Source: Cenococcum geophilum 1.58 (Eukaryota > Ascomycota > Dothideomycetes > Gloniales > Gloniaceae). From it: a stretch of DNA of 64,000 nt. The number at the start of each line of letters is the position of its first letter. The stretch's first letter is position 1. The DNA lies in assembly GCA_001692895.1 (NCBI GenBank), contig KV748197.1:5813-69812 (forward strand), read 5' to 3'. Under the pieces are notes generated by a model. The model made no database searches. It saw nothing but the letters and a program-made list of their open reading frames with translations, and was not told where the DNA came from. Position numbers and translations under genes: made by a program. Of this stretch, positions 1 through 14,400 are shown piece by piece.

Positions 1-449
1 AAAAAAAAAAAAAAAAATTATATAACTCTATCGGCTCCATCCTAGACTATGCTTAAATTAACTAACTAGCTTCTTTTAACTCTTCCCTAAGTAGTTATAA
101 TATTGTACTTAAAGCGTCCGTAACACTATCTCCCTCCTCTTTATCTTTATCCTTAAAGATTCCTAATATTTTTAAGTTATTTACTAGAGGTGTAATATCC
201 GTCTAATTAATTTAGTTAATATTATTGCTTATTATACCTAAAGCAATTTCTTCTTTATACGCCCAACGTCGTGCTCGCACTATTACTATAATATTATCTC
301 TTAGTAAGATTATACTATTTCCGTATTCTCGCTGTTTAAAAGAGGGGTTAGTTTATATTATATTAGCGAACCTATCTTTATAATAACCGTCCTCTTATTT
401 AGAGTGCACTAAAGTAAATATTTATTCGTCCTATAATATTCGCTCTTCC
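1..449 (-). mobile_element. Truncated LTR plus LTR-adjacent segment of the gypsy array
   Basis: After a 17-base A run at the window edge, bases 18-125 match the distal part of the LTR seen at 450-875 (same stretch ending in GCGTCCGTAACA). Bases 126-449 match 876-1197 closely. This is the truncated end of one more (LTR + adjacent segment) unit of about 745 bp, directly abutting the next LTR. The sequence is AT-rich with RIP-type differences between copies. The A run may be a contig end or a gap edge rather than biology. Confidence 0.75.
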
Positions 450-875
450 TATAACGGAACCTTGTAGCAAGAACTACGGTAGGCTCGTTATTAAGCTAGG
501 TATGTAGGTAATATAAGTATAAAAGTCAACAACGTAATAATAACTGGTGGAGTGGTTACCTAATAGATTAACTCTAATTATATTCTAAGAATTACTATAA
601 GGAAGGAACTATCTAGGTAGGGACTAAGGGTCCTTAAATATACAACTGTACTCCTATAAAATCCTTCTTATACGTAATATATATGTGCTTTATCTGCTTT
701 ATTACGGATTATATAGATCCTATAAATTATATAGATTACCCTATATAACCTTAGTTACTATTCCTTATTATATAGCTCTATCGGCTCTATTCTAGACTAT
801 ACCTAAATTAACCAACTAGCTTCTTCCGATTCTTCCCTAAGTAGTTATAATATTATACTTAAAGCGTCCGTAACA
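450..875 (-). repeat. Gypsy LTR, copy 1
   Basis: About 426 bp, starting TATAACGGAACC (TG to TA decayed) and ending CCGTAACA. It aligns along its whole length with 7986-8411 and 15179-15600. It is the 3' LTR of the element whose coding remnants lie at 1200-7985 on the minus strand. Differences from the other copies are mainly C/T and G/A transitions. Confidence 0.85.
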
Positions 876-3800
876 CCATCTCCCTTCTCTTTATTTTTGT
901 CCTTAAAGATTTCTAATATCTCTAAGTCGTTTACTAGAGGTATAATGTCCGTTTAATTAATTTGGTTAATATTATTGCTTATTATACCTAAAGTAATTTC
1001 TTCTTCTTCGACTGCTCGTCGTACTCGTACTATCGCTACAATATTGTCTCTTAGTGAGATTATACTATCTCCGTATTCTTACTGTTTAAAAGAGGGGCTA
1101 GTTTATATTACGTTAGCGAACCCTTCTTTATAATAACTATCCTCTTACTTAAAGTGCACTAAAGCAAATATTCATTTGTTCTATAATATTCGCTCTATCT
1201 CTAATGCTAAATATACGCAACCTATTACTCTTAATAGTCGTCTAGTTCCCTAATTAATTTGTCTTAGGGTCTTATATTTAATCTACTACTACGCGGCTAG
1301 ATAACAAGTTATTTATTACTCTCGCTAAACTGCGCCGTTTTTAGGACGCTGAATAGGAGGCTGCCGATACTTAGTAACGAGCCCTTAAGTCTCGTCTTAT
1401 GGCGTCCGCTTAGTTAATCCGTCTTAAGAAGGTATATAAGAAGGTTTATTTTAAGGAGTGGAAACTTATAAAATAGGGTCTATAGGAACTTAGTAATAAA
1501 AAACGGATTCTTCTCTAATAGAGAAGGAAATAGATCTAAGTAGTTTAGTAGCTGCTCTTCTTAGGTCCCCCTTAGGTGGCTTATTTTTTAGTAATCCCTC
1601 CTTATTAATACTACTTAACCTAATTTCTTCTAATACTCCTATACCTTTTCTATAGCGTTCTTTAGATTTCCTAATAGCTCCTAGGTAGTCTTAGTATAGC
1701 CTATCTACTTAACCTCGTACCATATTTTATCGTCAATATCCTTATAATTAATAATCTTTAAAACTTGCCATTTGTCTTCCTCTTATCCTCTATACGTGTC
1801 TGCTTTATAGACTAGTGGCTTAATATTTCTATATACTGGCTCTAATATTGCAATATGCTATATAGGGTAGATCTTTATTTTAGCTAGTAGGTTTAACTTA
1901 AACGTAACTAATAAAATCCTTTACTTAATTTTAAAAGGTCCTAGTCTAACGTAATCTAACTTCTTACTTAGTTATTAACTTTTAAAATTTTTATGTAGTA
2001 GCCATACTTTATCTCCCTCCTTAAGATCTAGTCCCTTAGATCTCTTAGTATTATAGTACCTTTTTATTCTCTCTTATATTTTCTTTACTAATTCTATAAG
2101 GTCTATATAAAGATTTATTAACATCTTTATTCTTTCTTTAGCTGTATTACTTATTTTCTTCACTTGCCGTAGTAACAACGATATTCTTAGCTTATATCCA
2201 TAGTTTACCTTAAATGGTAATATGCTTATTCCTTTTTAAGGTGTCGCATTATATACAAATTATATAACTAGTAATAATGATACCCAATTATTTTGTGTAT
2301 AATTAATATAATACCTTAGATACTGTTCTAGTGTCTAATTTAGTCTTTCCATTTAACCGTCTGTCTATAGATAATATGCGGTAGAAGTTACTACTTTAAC
2401 TCCCTATTCCGCTAAGAATACCTCTTAGAATACTGCTATAAATCTTAAATCTCTATCCGATATAATTTTGCTTAGTGCTCTATATCTTATAAATACTTCT
2501 TTAATATAGATTCTAGCGACATCTTCTACTAATATCTCTTTCGTGCATGCTATAAAGTATCCCCACTTTATAAGCTTATCTACTATTACTAAGATTATAT
2601 TATAATCTTATCCGGTAATAGGATCTTTTAACTTTAGTAACTTAATAATAAAGTCCTATAATATAACCTCCTATAGTCTTTCTAGTATTTTAATAGGTTA
2701 TAGCCCTCTATACGGCTTATACCTTATTAGTTTATTCCTCTAGTAATCTAGATATTCCTTTATAACCTTTTACGCTAGTCCCTAAATTCCATTAATAATA
2801 TACTCCTCCTAAAGTCTTAACACTAAGCCCATAGCTCTATTGTGTCCTTAAGTTAATCCCTTATAGAAATCTTCCACAAATTACTTTACTATACTTTTTA
2901 GGATATACGTCGCTTCTTAATTCTTATATATATCTATCTATAGATCTTCTAGTTATACTTTTAGAATTCTTTATACCTAAAAGCTCTTTAGTATTTTGTA
3001 GACCTTATCTAACTCCTCTTATATTGCTGCGATTTTTAGATAATTATACCTAATTAATCCGTCTATGTCTTTCCGTAGTAAAGCCCCTAATGGCTTTTCG
3101 TCATTCTATAGTTTAGCTTTATAGCTTAGAGCATCTACCCTCGCGTTATCTGTACCCTTAGTATACTAAATCTCAAAATAGTATTCTATAAGCATCTCTG
3201 CCCATCTAACCTATCTTTGGTTAAGTTCCTTCGTCGTTAAGAATCCCGTTAGGTTTTTATAATCTATTTTAACTATAAATACCTTATAAGAATGCTCTCT
3301 ATTCCCCTAATACTATAACTATACCTAATAACTCCTTATTATAGATGTTATAGTTTAACTCTAGTAGTGTTATCTTTTAACTGTAGTATGCTACTAGGTG
3401 CTATCTATCTTAGTATTTCTATATAAAGCACGCCCCTAGTATATAGTCTAATGCATCTATTTCTATAACTATCTCTAGTCTTAGTTAATAGATCTTAAGA
3501 ACTAGCTCCTAGGTAAATAACTTTTTAACTTTCTTAAAGAGTTCCCGCTATTCCTCTCCCCATACCTATAGTTCTTCTTTTTTTATTAAACGCGTAAATG
3601 GTTTAATATCCTTTAACTATTGCGCTATAAACCTTTTGCAGTAATTGTAAAACCCTAGAAATAATCTTAACTATATAACGTTTTCTAGTTCTTACCAATT
3701 CGCTATAGCCTTAATCTTCTTTAGATCTATACTAAGTTAGCCTAGTTTAATAATAAATCTAATAAAATCGGTCTTCCTAGTAAAGAACTTGCATTTCTTA

Positions 3801-6800
3801 ATTGCTACTAGTATCTATTCTTCTTATAGTCTCTTTAAGACATATTTAACGTATTCCCCGTGTTCTTTCTTAGTTATTAAGTAGATAATAATATTGTTAA
3901 GGTATACTATAACAAATTTATCTAAGTGTTCTCCTAATATATTGTTAATACGCTTCTAGAATGTTACTAGTGCGTTTATAAGCCTAAATTGCATAACTAA
4001 TAGTTTATATAGTCCTTCCTTTAACCTAAAGGCTGCCTTTTATTTATCGCCTTCCTTAATCCTAATTTAATAGTACGCCTATCTTAGATCTATCTTTATA
4101 AAGATTTGCGTATTACCTATTCTGTCTTAGATTTCGCTAATTAAGGGTAAAGGATACCTATTATTCTTAGTAATGCTATTTAACTGCCTATAGTTAATAC
4201 ACAGCCTTAGTTTACCATTCTTTTTTAGTATAAATAGTACTGGATAACCTACTAATGACTATAATGGTCTAATATATCCCTTTCGTAGGTTTTCTTAGAT
4301 AAACTCTTTTAATGCTCTACTTTCTTCTTTAGTAAGCTTATAGATTAAAAAGAACCTTAGACTTATTTCTGGTTCTAATTCTATCTTATAGTCCTATACT
4401 ATATACTCTAATAGTTTTTTACTCTCCGGTGACCATAGTTTCTTACCATACTTATAGTATCTCTTTAGTATATAACTTAGTCCTTTTTCCGTTTCTTTAT
4501 AGGTTACTCCTACTTAGTACTATACCAACTTGGCTTATTATTATATCTTATAGCGTTAAGTATCCTTAATATTAACCTAACCTATAATCTAATTAATCCT
4601 TAGATTGTATTCCTGTAACTAAGGCATTCCTAATACTGCCTTATTATTCCCTAATAATAATATATTAAAAGACATCTTGATTTATCTCCCTTTAATAGTT
4701 AACTAAATAGGTCCTGTTTTAAGATTGATAATCCCTCCTCTATAGGTTATTAGATCTCCTAAAATTGTTACTAATAGGTAAAGATGCTCCTTTTTCCTGT
4801 GTAGTAAACCTATCCTTTTAACTGCTATTAGTAAGATATAGTTCCTTATTACTCCACTATCTATTAGTGCCTTAAACTGTTAATCTTACTATTTAACTTA
4901 TAAATTTAGGTATTATCCTTAAATTCCTTTAAGGGTTTAAGGCTCTACTACTAGTTTCCTTTAGTTCTATAGGCCTCTACTTTTCCTAACTATTAGCTAC
5001 TTAATCCTATTTATACTTAGTCTAACTTAGGCCAATATTTAGTTCGCTTTTTATCTTTAATATACCATAGATATATATTCTCTAGGTATTCCCACCACTA
5101 TTATCCGTCTAAGTATTCTTTTATAAGGAATCTTCCTAGCTAAAGTATTAAGTCTCCTAACTTTTAGACTTTTATTAGGTGCCAACCGTATATATACTTA
5201 GCATTCCTATATTATTGCTTATCTATTAACCAATATATCCTTATAAGGTATTTCCAATTCTTTTCCTTTAGATTCTTGTATATATTATATATGTCGTCCA
5301 TATATACAATCTATAATAGCGTATAGTATACTAGGTGCTTTAGGTTAACTCTTAACTCGTCTTTATCCCTAAGTTTAAACCTCTATTACGTTAATCTAAA
5401 CGTTATAACTTTATTTATAGGTACTAAGATATATTTCTCGCTTCTCTAGTCCTCTAATTATTCCTTTAGATCCTTTAACGTTATAATTAAGGCTCCTTTA
5501 ATATAAGTTATAGCCTTCTTAATAATTAGGTGGTCCTAAATAACTTTCTTATCCAACTATATATAGAAATCTTCCCACTCGTCGTTGTGTCGTTGCCTAT
5601 ACTACTTTTAGTATAGCTATTAAAGTATATACGGCTTATCCGTAAGGAAGTATCTCCTTATTACTACGTCGTAACAGCCTTTAGTATATTATTCCTTAAA
5701 CCTAGTAGGAATTCCTAAATTCTCTTTATTTTCCAGTTTGGTAAGCTACTTAGCTCTTAGTATGCCTACCTTAGGCCTATTAGTAATTCTTTATACTAGC
5801 GCTCTGTCCCTTATACGTCCCAATATGCTAAATCTCTTATCTAGTTTCTGTTCTTACTATGCGATAATTCTCTATCTAAATTCTTCTATGGTTTCTTTTA
5901 GTTTACGTTTTATAGATAGATCCTTAAAGTCTTCTTACTTTTTAATCTTAGTATTAGTTTTTTAATCTTTAGTTTAAATGCTTCGTTTTACTAGTAAGTC
6001 CTCTAGGTCTATATGTCTATCTCCTAGTCTAGTTACTATTTATACTACAGATTCTCTAATCTATAAAAAGGCTCCTTGCTTTTTCCTTATAGGTGCTTTT
6101 ATCCGTTCTCCAAATTCTTAGTCCCTTAGATTCTTTAATCCTAAGCTTGCTTCTAACTTAAGCTTCACTCCTATCTTAGTCTAACTAGGCTTATTTAGTG
6201 TCCTTATCTTATCTTAAGAGTCTTAAATCTTACTTATTTTATCTTAAGAGTCTTATACCTATAGGAATCTCTATCCCAAGCTTATTTATATATCTTTAAA
6301 CTAAGCTACTGCTCTACTCTATTGGTTTTTGTCTATTATAGGTCCTTAAGCTTACCTTATCTTATCTTAAGAGTCTTAGTTGTCTTATATCTCGTCCTAA
6401 GAATCTTAAGCCTTTAGCCTTTTGCCTTTATTAAGTGCCAAAGTAGTTCGCTGTCCTACTTCTCTTACGTCTTATAAAGTAATAGACATCGTATCTAGTA
6501 GGGTCTTAATCCCTACTAATATTCCCTATTTTATAGTGGAATTATCCTCTACCTCTTATATAACATCTTAGAGGTCTATATACTCCTAATAAGCTGCCCT
6601 TATTGCCTTGTTATTATAAAATATTTCGCCTATATTAAATTTATCGTCCTTAATATCCGATCTACGAACTAGTTTGTTAGTTTCTTTATACTTTACTAAG
6701 TATAGCTCTTATAGCTAATAGCTTACGCTATATTTAGCGTCTTTATAAATTTGGCATGCGTTATTATAATAAAACGCGAAACTTCTAATTAAACATTCTT

Positions 6801-7985
6801 TTGTTCCTTATAGTATACTATTATCCCTTTATACATATATATTGTCTACCGTTAGTCTAGTTCCCTTTATTATATAATAACTCTAACTATCTTTATAATC
6901 CCTTACAAAGTAACCTTATTTTCCGTAATTTATATAAGCTCCGTTTTTAAACTATTAACTTTACTATAGAATCCGCCTAAACATCTTCTACTACTAAGAT
7001 CCCTGGTTTAGCCTCTACTCCTTAGTCCTATAATTACTAGATCCTTAACCTTTAGGTTTTTATAGTTTCTTACTTTATCTCTTATAGGCTTCTTTAGTAC
7101 CACTTAGGTCTATTAACTCTGCGCCGTACTATAGTTTTTAATTTAGCTTTAGTTATTGCGTACTTTATATCTTATATAACTATAAAACTCTATCCTAACC
7201 TCTCTTAGCCTATTCCCTTTAGTAGATCCAATTATTAATCTTAATTACTTAATCTATTAGCTCCCTTAGGGTATCTACATCTTCTATTAGGATAATTACG
7301 TCCTAGACTTTAGCCTTAAGTCCCTATTTATACTGTGCTATAAGCGCCCTATTATTCTACTTAACTTATATTACTAACGTCTGAAACTACGTTATATACT
7401 TAATTGCTAAGGTTTATTACATAATGTCTTAAAGTTTTCTTTCCGCTATAGTTACTGCCTCTAGGTCTCTAAATATCTATATAAGTCGTTCCACGAATCT
7501 ATTCTAGCTTAAGAACATAAACCGTACCTCTTAGTTTGTAGTCGTTATTCCGTTTACCTAGATTTCCGTAAGGTAAGGCTTAAACCACTTAAGCGCTCTT
7601 CCTATTAGGAACAATCCTATATATACTATTTAATCTATAGGTGTTACTAACTTTACTTCTTCTTACGCTACCTTAAAGTACATTTGCGTAAGAAATCCCT
7701 TTAGCTTTAATCTTTCTCCTAAGTATCTTTCGATTAATAGTAACTTAACCTTTACTACGCCTATTCCGTTAATCCTATTTTCTAATATTATATTATTTTC
7801 TATTAGCTAATTAACTATCTCTTATAGTTGTCCAACCGTTACAGGTTACTATAAGTTAGTATTTGCTATACTAGTGTCGTTACCTAACCTCGATGTAGTT
7901 GCCGCCGTTAATGGCGTTATGGTAGCTGCTTTTAGTAGTATATTATTTAACTTTCTATATTAATACTGTAACTAGGTAGTAATTA
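876..7985 (-). mobile_element. RIP-decayed Ty3/gypsy chromovirus, internal region, element 1
   Basis: Read on the minus strand the order is gag, RT, integrase, chromodomain. A zinc-knuckle remnant lies at about 6896-6940 (C-to-Y and H-to-Y changes in a CxxCxxxGHxxxxC pattern). The RT active site is at 3874-3918, the integrase core with SDRD at about 2400-2720, and a chromodomain at about 1660-1790. This is the Ty3/gypsy order, and the terminal chromodomain marks a chromovirus. The frame is full of TAA/TAG where Gln or Trp codons would sit, as RIP produces. 876-1197 is an extra segment, duplicated at 126-449 and absent from element 2. The element cannot code for a working polyprotein. Confidence 0.88.
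1600..4450 (-). pseudogene. Pol remnant of element 1 (RT, integrase, chromodomain)
   Basis: Minus-strand translation at 3874-3918 gives FVIVYLNNIIIYLIT. This corresponds to the RT box around YLDD with both catalytic Asp changed to Asn, a G-to-A change in each codon. The integrase core reads ILVIVDKLIKWGYFI and, further on, ISDRDLRFIAVF. The chromodomain reads WQVLKIINYKDIDDKIWYEV and then has TAG where the conserved Trp codons are expected. Many other in-frame stops occur. Boundaries are approximate because they are read from motif positions. Confidence 0.82.
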
Positions 7986-8411
7986 TGTAACGGAACCTTA
8001 TAGCAAGAACTACGGTAGGCTCGTTATTAGGCTAGGTATATAGGTAATATAAGTATAAAAGTTAACAATATAATAATAACTAGTGGAGTGGTTGCCTAAT
8101 AGATTAACTCTAATTATATTCTAAGAATCACTATAAGGAAGGAACTATCTAGGTAGGGACTAAGGGTCCTTAAATACACAACCGTACTTCTATAAAATCC
8201 TTCTTATATATAATATATATATACTCTATCTACTCTGTTACGAATTATATAGATCCTATAGATTATATAGATTACCCCACGTGACCTTAGTTACCATTCC
8301 TCGTTATATAGCTCTATCGGCTCCATCCTAGACCGTGCCTAAATTAACTAACTAGCTTCTTCCGACTCTTCCCTAAGTAGTCGTAATATCGTACTTAAAG
8401 CGTCTGTAATA
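7986..8411 (-). repeat. Gypsy LTR, copy 2, shared between two elements
   Basis: About 426 bp. Its left edge is TGTAACGG and its right edge the decayed GTCTGTAATA, so the terminal TG is intact here. It has internal sequence of one element on each side, so it is both 5' LTR of element 1 and 3' LTR of element 2. No second LTR and no host DNA separates the two elements. Confidence 0.87.
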
Positions 8412-11400
8412 CTTCCTCTAATACTAAATATACGCGACCTATTACTCTTAATAGTTATCTAGTTCCCTAATTAATTTGTCTTAGGGTTTTATATTTAATC
8501 TGCTGCTACATAGCTAAATAGTAAACTATCTATTACTCTTACTAAATTAGAATGTTCTTAGGACGCTAAACAAAAGGCCCTAAATACTTATATTACGGCA
8601 TCTGCTTATTTACTTTATCTTAAAAAGGTTTATAAAAAGGTGTGTTTTAAGGAGTAGAAACTTATAGAATAAGGTCTATAGGAACTAGGTAATAAAAGAA
8701 CGGATTTTCTTCTAATAGAGAAGGAAATAGATTTAAGTAGCTCGGTAACTACTCTTCTTAGGTCCCCCTTAGGTAACTTATTCTTTAGCGATCCTTTTTT
8801 ATTAATACTGCCTAACCTAATTTCTTCTAATACTCCTATACCTTTCCCATAGCGTTTTTAAATTCTTTAGTAGTTCCTAGGTAGTCTTAGTATAGCCTAT
8901 CCACTTTACCTCGTACTATATTTTATTATTAATGTCTTTATAGCTAACGATTTTTAAAACTTACTATTTATCTTCTTCCTATCCTCTATACGTGTCTTCT
9001 TCGTAAATTAGTGGCTTAATATTCCTATATACTGGCTCTAGTATTATAATATGCTATATAGGGTAGATCTTTATTTTAGCTAGTAGGTTTAACCGATAAA
9101 ATTCTTTACTTAATTTTAAAAGGTCCTAGTCTAACATAGTCTAGCTTCTTACTTAGTCGTTAACTTTTAAAATTTTTGTATAGTAGCTATACTTTATCTC
9201 CCTCCTTAAGATCTAGTCCCTTAGATCTCTTAGCGTTATAGTACCTTTTTATTTTCTCTTATACCTTCTTTACTAATTCCATAAGGTCTATATAAAGATT
9301 CATTAACGTCTTTATTCTTTCTTTAGCTATACTACTTATCTTCTTTACTTAACGTAGCGATAACAATATTCTTAGCTCGTATCCATAATTCGCCTTAAAT
9401 AATAATATACCCATCCCTTCCTATAGTGTTGTATTATATATAAACTATATAACTAGTAATAATAATACACAATTATTCTGTGCGTAATTAATATAGTGCC
9501 TTAGATACTGCTCTAGTGTTTAATTTAGCCTTTCCATTTAACCGTCTATCTGCAAATAATATATAGTAGAAGTTACTGCTCTAATTTCCTATTCCGCTAA
9601 GAATACCTCCTAAAATACTGCTATAAATCTTAGATCTCTATCCAATATAATCTTACTTAGTGCTCTATATCTTATAAATACTTCCTTAATATAGATTCTA
9701 GCGACATCTTTTACTAATATCTCTTCCGTATATGCTATAAAGTATCCCTACTTTATAAGCTTATTTACTATCACTAAAATTACGTTATAATCTTATCTAG
9801 TAATAGAATCTCTTAACTTTAGTAACTTAATAATAAAGTCCCATAATATAACCTCCTATAGTCTCTCTAGTGTTTTAATAGGTTATAGCCCTCTATATAG
9901 CTTATACCTTATTAGTTTATTTCTTTAGCAATCTAGATATTCTTTTATAACTTTTCGCGCTAGTCCCTAGATTCCATTAATAATATACTCCTTTTAAAGT
10001 CTCGACACTAGGCCCATAGCTCCATTATATCCTTAAGTTATTCCCTTATAGAAATCTTCCACAAATTACTCCGCTATGCTCTTTAGGATATATATTACTT
10101 CTTAATTTTCATATATATCTATCTATAGATCTTTTAGTTATACTTCTAGAATCCTTTATACTTAAAAGCTTTCTAGTATTTTATAAATCCTATTTAATTC
10201 TTCTTAAGTTGTTATAAGTTTTAGATAATTATACCTAATTAATCTATCTATATCTTTTCGCAATAAAGCCCCTAATAGCTTCTTATTATTTTATAGTTTA
10301 GCCTTATAACTTAGAGTATCTGCTTATATATTGTCTGTACCCTTAGTATACTAAATCTTAAAATAGTATTTTATAAGCATCTCTACCCATCTAACCTATC
10401 TTTAGTTAAGTTCCTTTATTATTAGAAATCCTATTAAGTTTTTATAATCCATTTTAACTATAAATAGTTTCTCTATGCCTTATAAGAATGCTCTTTATTC
10501 CTTTAATACTATAACTATACCTAATAACTCCTTATTATAGATGTTATAGTTTAACTCTAGTGGTATTATCTTCCGACTATAGTATACTACTAGGTACTAT
10601 CCGTCTTAGTGCCTTTATATAAAGTATACCCCTAGTATATAGTCTAATATATCTATTTCTATAACTGTCTCTAGTCCTAGTTAATAGATCTTAAGAACTA
10701 GCTCCTAGGTAAATAACTCTTTAGCTTTCTTAAAGAGTTCCCGCTATTCCTCTCCCTATACCTATAGTTCTTCTTTCTTTATTAACCGCGTAAATAGCTT
10801 AATATCCTTTAACTATTGCGCTATAAACCTTCTACAGTAATTATAAAACCCTAAAAATAATCTTAATTGCGTAATATTCTCCGGTTCCTACTAATTTACT
10901 ATAACCTTAATCTTCTTTAGATTTATACTAAGTTAGCCTAGTTTAATAATAAATCTAATAAAATCGGTCTTCCTAGTAAAGAACTCGCATTTCTTAATTA
11001 CTACTAGTATTTGTTCTTCCTATAGTCTCTTTAAAACCCATTTAATATATTCCCCGTGTTCTTCCTTAGTTATTAAATAGATAATAATATCGTTAAGGTA
11101 TACCATAACAAATTCATCTAAGTATTCTCTTAATACATTATTAATACGCTTTTAGAATATTACTAGTGCGTTTATAAGCCCAAATTATATAACTAATAGT
11201 TTATATAGTCCTTCCTTTAATTTAAAGGCTGCCTTCTATTTGTTGCCTTTCTTAATCCTAATCTAATAGTATACCTATCTCAGATCTATCTTTATAAAGA
11301 TTTATACATTACCTATCCTATCTTAGATTTCGCTAATTAAGGGTAAAGGATACCTATCCTTCCTAGTAATGCTGTTTAACTATCTATAGTTAATATATAG

Positions 11401-14400
11401 TCTTAGCTTACTATTCTTCTTTAGTACGAATAGTACTAAATAACCCGCTAATAACTGCGATAGTCTAATATATTCCTTTTATAGATTTTCCTAGATAAAC
11501 TCTTTTAACACTCTACCTTCTTCTTTAGTAAGCTTATAGATTAGAAAGAACCTTAGACTTATTTCTAGTTCTAATTCTATCTTATAGTCCTATACTATAT
11601 ATTTTAATAGCTTTTCACTTTCTAGTAACTATAGTTTCTTACCATACTTATAGTATCTTTTTAGTATATAATTTAGTCCTTTTTCTATTTCTTTATAGGT
11701 TGCTCCTACTTAGTACTATACTAACTTAGCTTATTATTACATCTTACGGCGTTAAGTATCCCTAATATTAACCTAACCTATAACCTAATTAATTTTTAGA
11801 TTGTATTCCTGTAACTAAAGCATTCCTAGTACTACCTTATTATTCCCTAATAGTAATATATTAAAAGACATCTCAATTTATCTCCCTTTAATAGTTAACT
11901 AAATAGGTCCTATTTTAAGATTAATAATACTTCCTCCGTAGGCTATCGGATCTCCTAAAATCGTTACTAGTAGGTAAGGGTGCTCCTTTTTCCTATATGG
12001 TAATCCTATCCTTTTAACTGCTACTAGCAAGATATAGTTCCTTATCGCTCCACTATCTATTAATGCCTTAAACTATTAATCTTGCCATTTAACTCGTAAA
12101 TTTAGGTATTATCCTTAAATTCCTTTAAGGGTCTAAGGCTCTACCACTAGCTCCCTTTAGTTCCGTAGGCCTCTACTTTTCCTAACTATTAGCTATTTAA
12201 TCCTATTTATACTTAGTCTAACTTAAGCTAATACTTAGTTCACTTTTTGTCTTTAATATACTATAAACACATATTCTCTAGACATTCCCACTACTATTAT
12301 CTGTCTAGGCATTTTTCCGTAAGGAATCTTTTTAGCTAAAGTATTAAGTTACCTAACTCCTAAACTTTTACTAGATGCCAGCTATATATATACTTAGCGT
12401 TTCTATACTTTTACTTTTCTATTAGCTAATATATTCTTATAGGGTATTTCTAATTCTTTTCCTTTAGGTTCCTATACGTTTTATATATTTATCTACATAT
12501 ACAATCCATAATAGCGTATAGTATACTTAGTATCTTAGGTTAACTCTTAGCTTATTTTCGTTCTTAAGTTTAAACCTCTATTATATTAATCTAAACGTTA
12601 TAACTTTATTTATAGGTACTAAGATACGCCTTTCGCTTCTCTAGTCCTCTAAACGCTCCTTTAAATCCTTTAATATTATAATTAAGGCTCCTTTAATATA
12701 ACTTATAGCCTTCTCTATAATTAGGTGGTCTTAAATAACTTTTTCGTCCAACTATATATAGAAATCTTCCTACTTATTATTATGCCTTTATCTATACTAC
12801 TTTTAATATAGCTACTAGAGTGTATACGGCTTATTCGTAAGGAAGTATTTTCTTATTACTATATTATAACAGCCCTTTATATATCGTTCTTTAAACCTAG
12901 TAGGAATTCCTAAATCCTCTTCGTTTTCTAGTTCGGTAAGCCACTTGGCTCTTAATATACCTATTCTCAGCCTATTAGTAATTCTTTATACTAGTACTCT
13001 ATCCCTTATATATCCCAATATACTAGATCTCTTATCTAGTTTCTATTCTTGCCATATAATAATTCTTACTCTAAATTCTTCCATAGTTTCTTTTAGTTTA
13101 CGCCTTACACTTAGATCCTCAAAGTCGTCTTACTTCTTAATCTTAATATTAACTTTTTAATCTTTAGGCTAAACACTATATTCTCCTAGTAAGTCCTTTA
13201 GGTCTATATATCTATCTCCTAGTCTAGTTACTATTTATACTATAGATTCTCTAATCTATAAAGAAGCTCCTTACCTTTTACTTATAGGTGTCTTAATTTA
13301 TACTCCAAATTCTTAGTCCCTTAGATTCTTTAATCCTAAGCTTACTTCTAACCTAAGCTTAGCTCCTATCTTAGTCTAACTAGACTTACTTAGTGTTCTT
13401 ATCTTATCTTAAGAGTCTTAAATCTTACTTATTTTATCTTAAGAGTCTTATACCTATAGGAACCTCTATCCTAAGCTTATTCGTATATCTTTAAACTAAG
13501 CTACTACTCTACTCTATCGGTTTTTGTTTATTATAGGTCCTTAAGCTTACCTTATTTTATCTTAAGAATCTTAGTCGTCTCTTATCTTATCTTAAGAATC
13601 TTAAGCCTTTAGCTTTTTACCTTTATTAAGTGCTAAAGTAGTTTACTATCCTACTTCTCTTACGTCTTATAAAGCAATAGATATCGTATCTAGTAGGGTC
13701 CTAATCCCTACTAATATTCCCTATTCTATAGTGGAATTATCCTTTACCTTTAGTATAATATCTTAGAGGTCTATATGCTCCTAGTAAGCTACTTTCATTA
13801 CCTTATTGTTATAAAATATTTCGCCCTTATTAAACTTATCGTTATTAATATCCGGTCTATAAACTGGTTTATTAATTCTTCTATACTCTATAGATTTTAG
13901 CTCCTATAGCTAATAGCTTACGCTATACTTAGCGTCTTTATAAATTCGGTATATATTATTATAATAAAATATAAAACTTCTAATTAAACATTCCTTTATT
14001 CCTCGCAGTATACTATTATCCCTCTATATATATATATCTCCTACTATTAGTCTTATTCCCTTTATTATATAATAACTCTAACTATCTTTACAATCCCTTA
14101 TAAAGTAACCCTGTTTTCCACAATTTATATAAGCTCTGTCCTTAAACTATTAACTTTACTATAAAGTCTGCCTAAACATCTTCTGCTATTAAGATCCCTA
14201 GTTTAGCCTTTACTCCTTAGTCCTATAATTACTAGATCCTTAACCTCTAGGTTTTTATAGTTTCTTACTCTATCTCTTATAGGCTTCTCTAGTACTACTT
14301 AAGTCTATTAGCTTTGCGCCATACCATAGTTTCTAACTTAGCTTTTATTATTACGTACTTTGCGCCTTATATAACTATAAAACTCTATCCTAACCTCTCT

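Noticed and set aside
1..17. A run at the window start as a telomere or poly-A tail
   Set aside because: It lacks a TTAGGG-type repeat and lies at the edge; an assembly or window artefact is as likely.
5738..5965. Plus-strand open frame of 75 codons in the gypsy array, with a hydrophobic translation
   Set aside because: It is antisense to the gag-pol remnant, its counterpart in element 2 (12945-13160) has changed freely, and AT-rich DNA gives such hydrophobic frames by chance.
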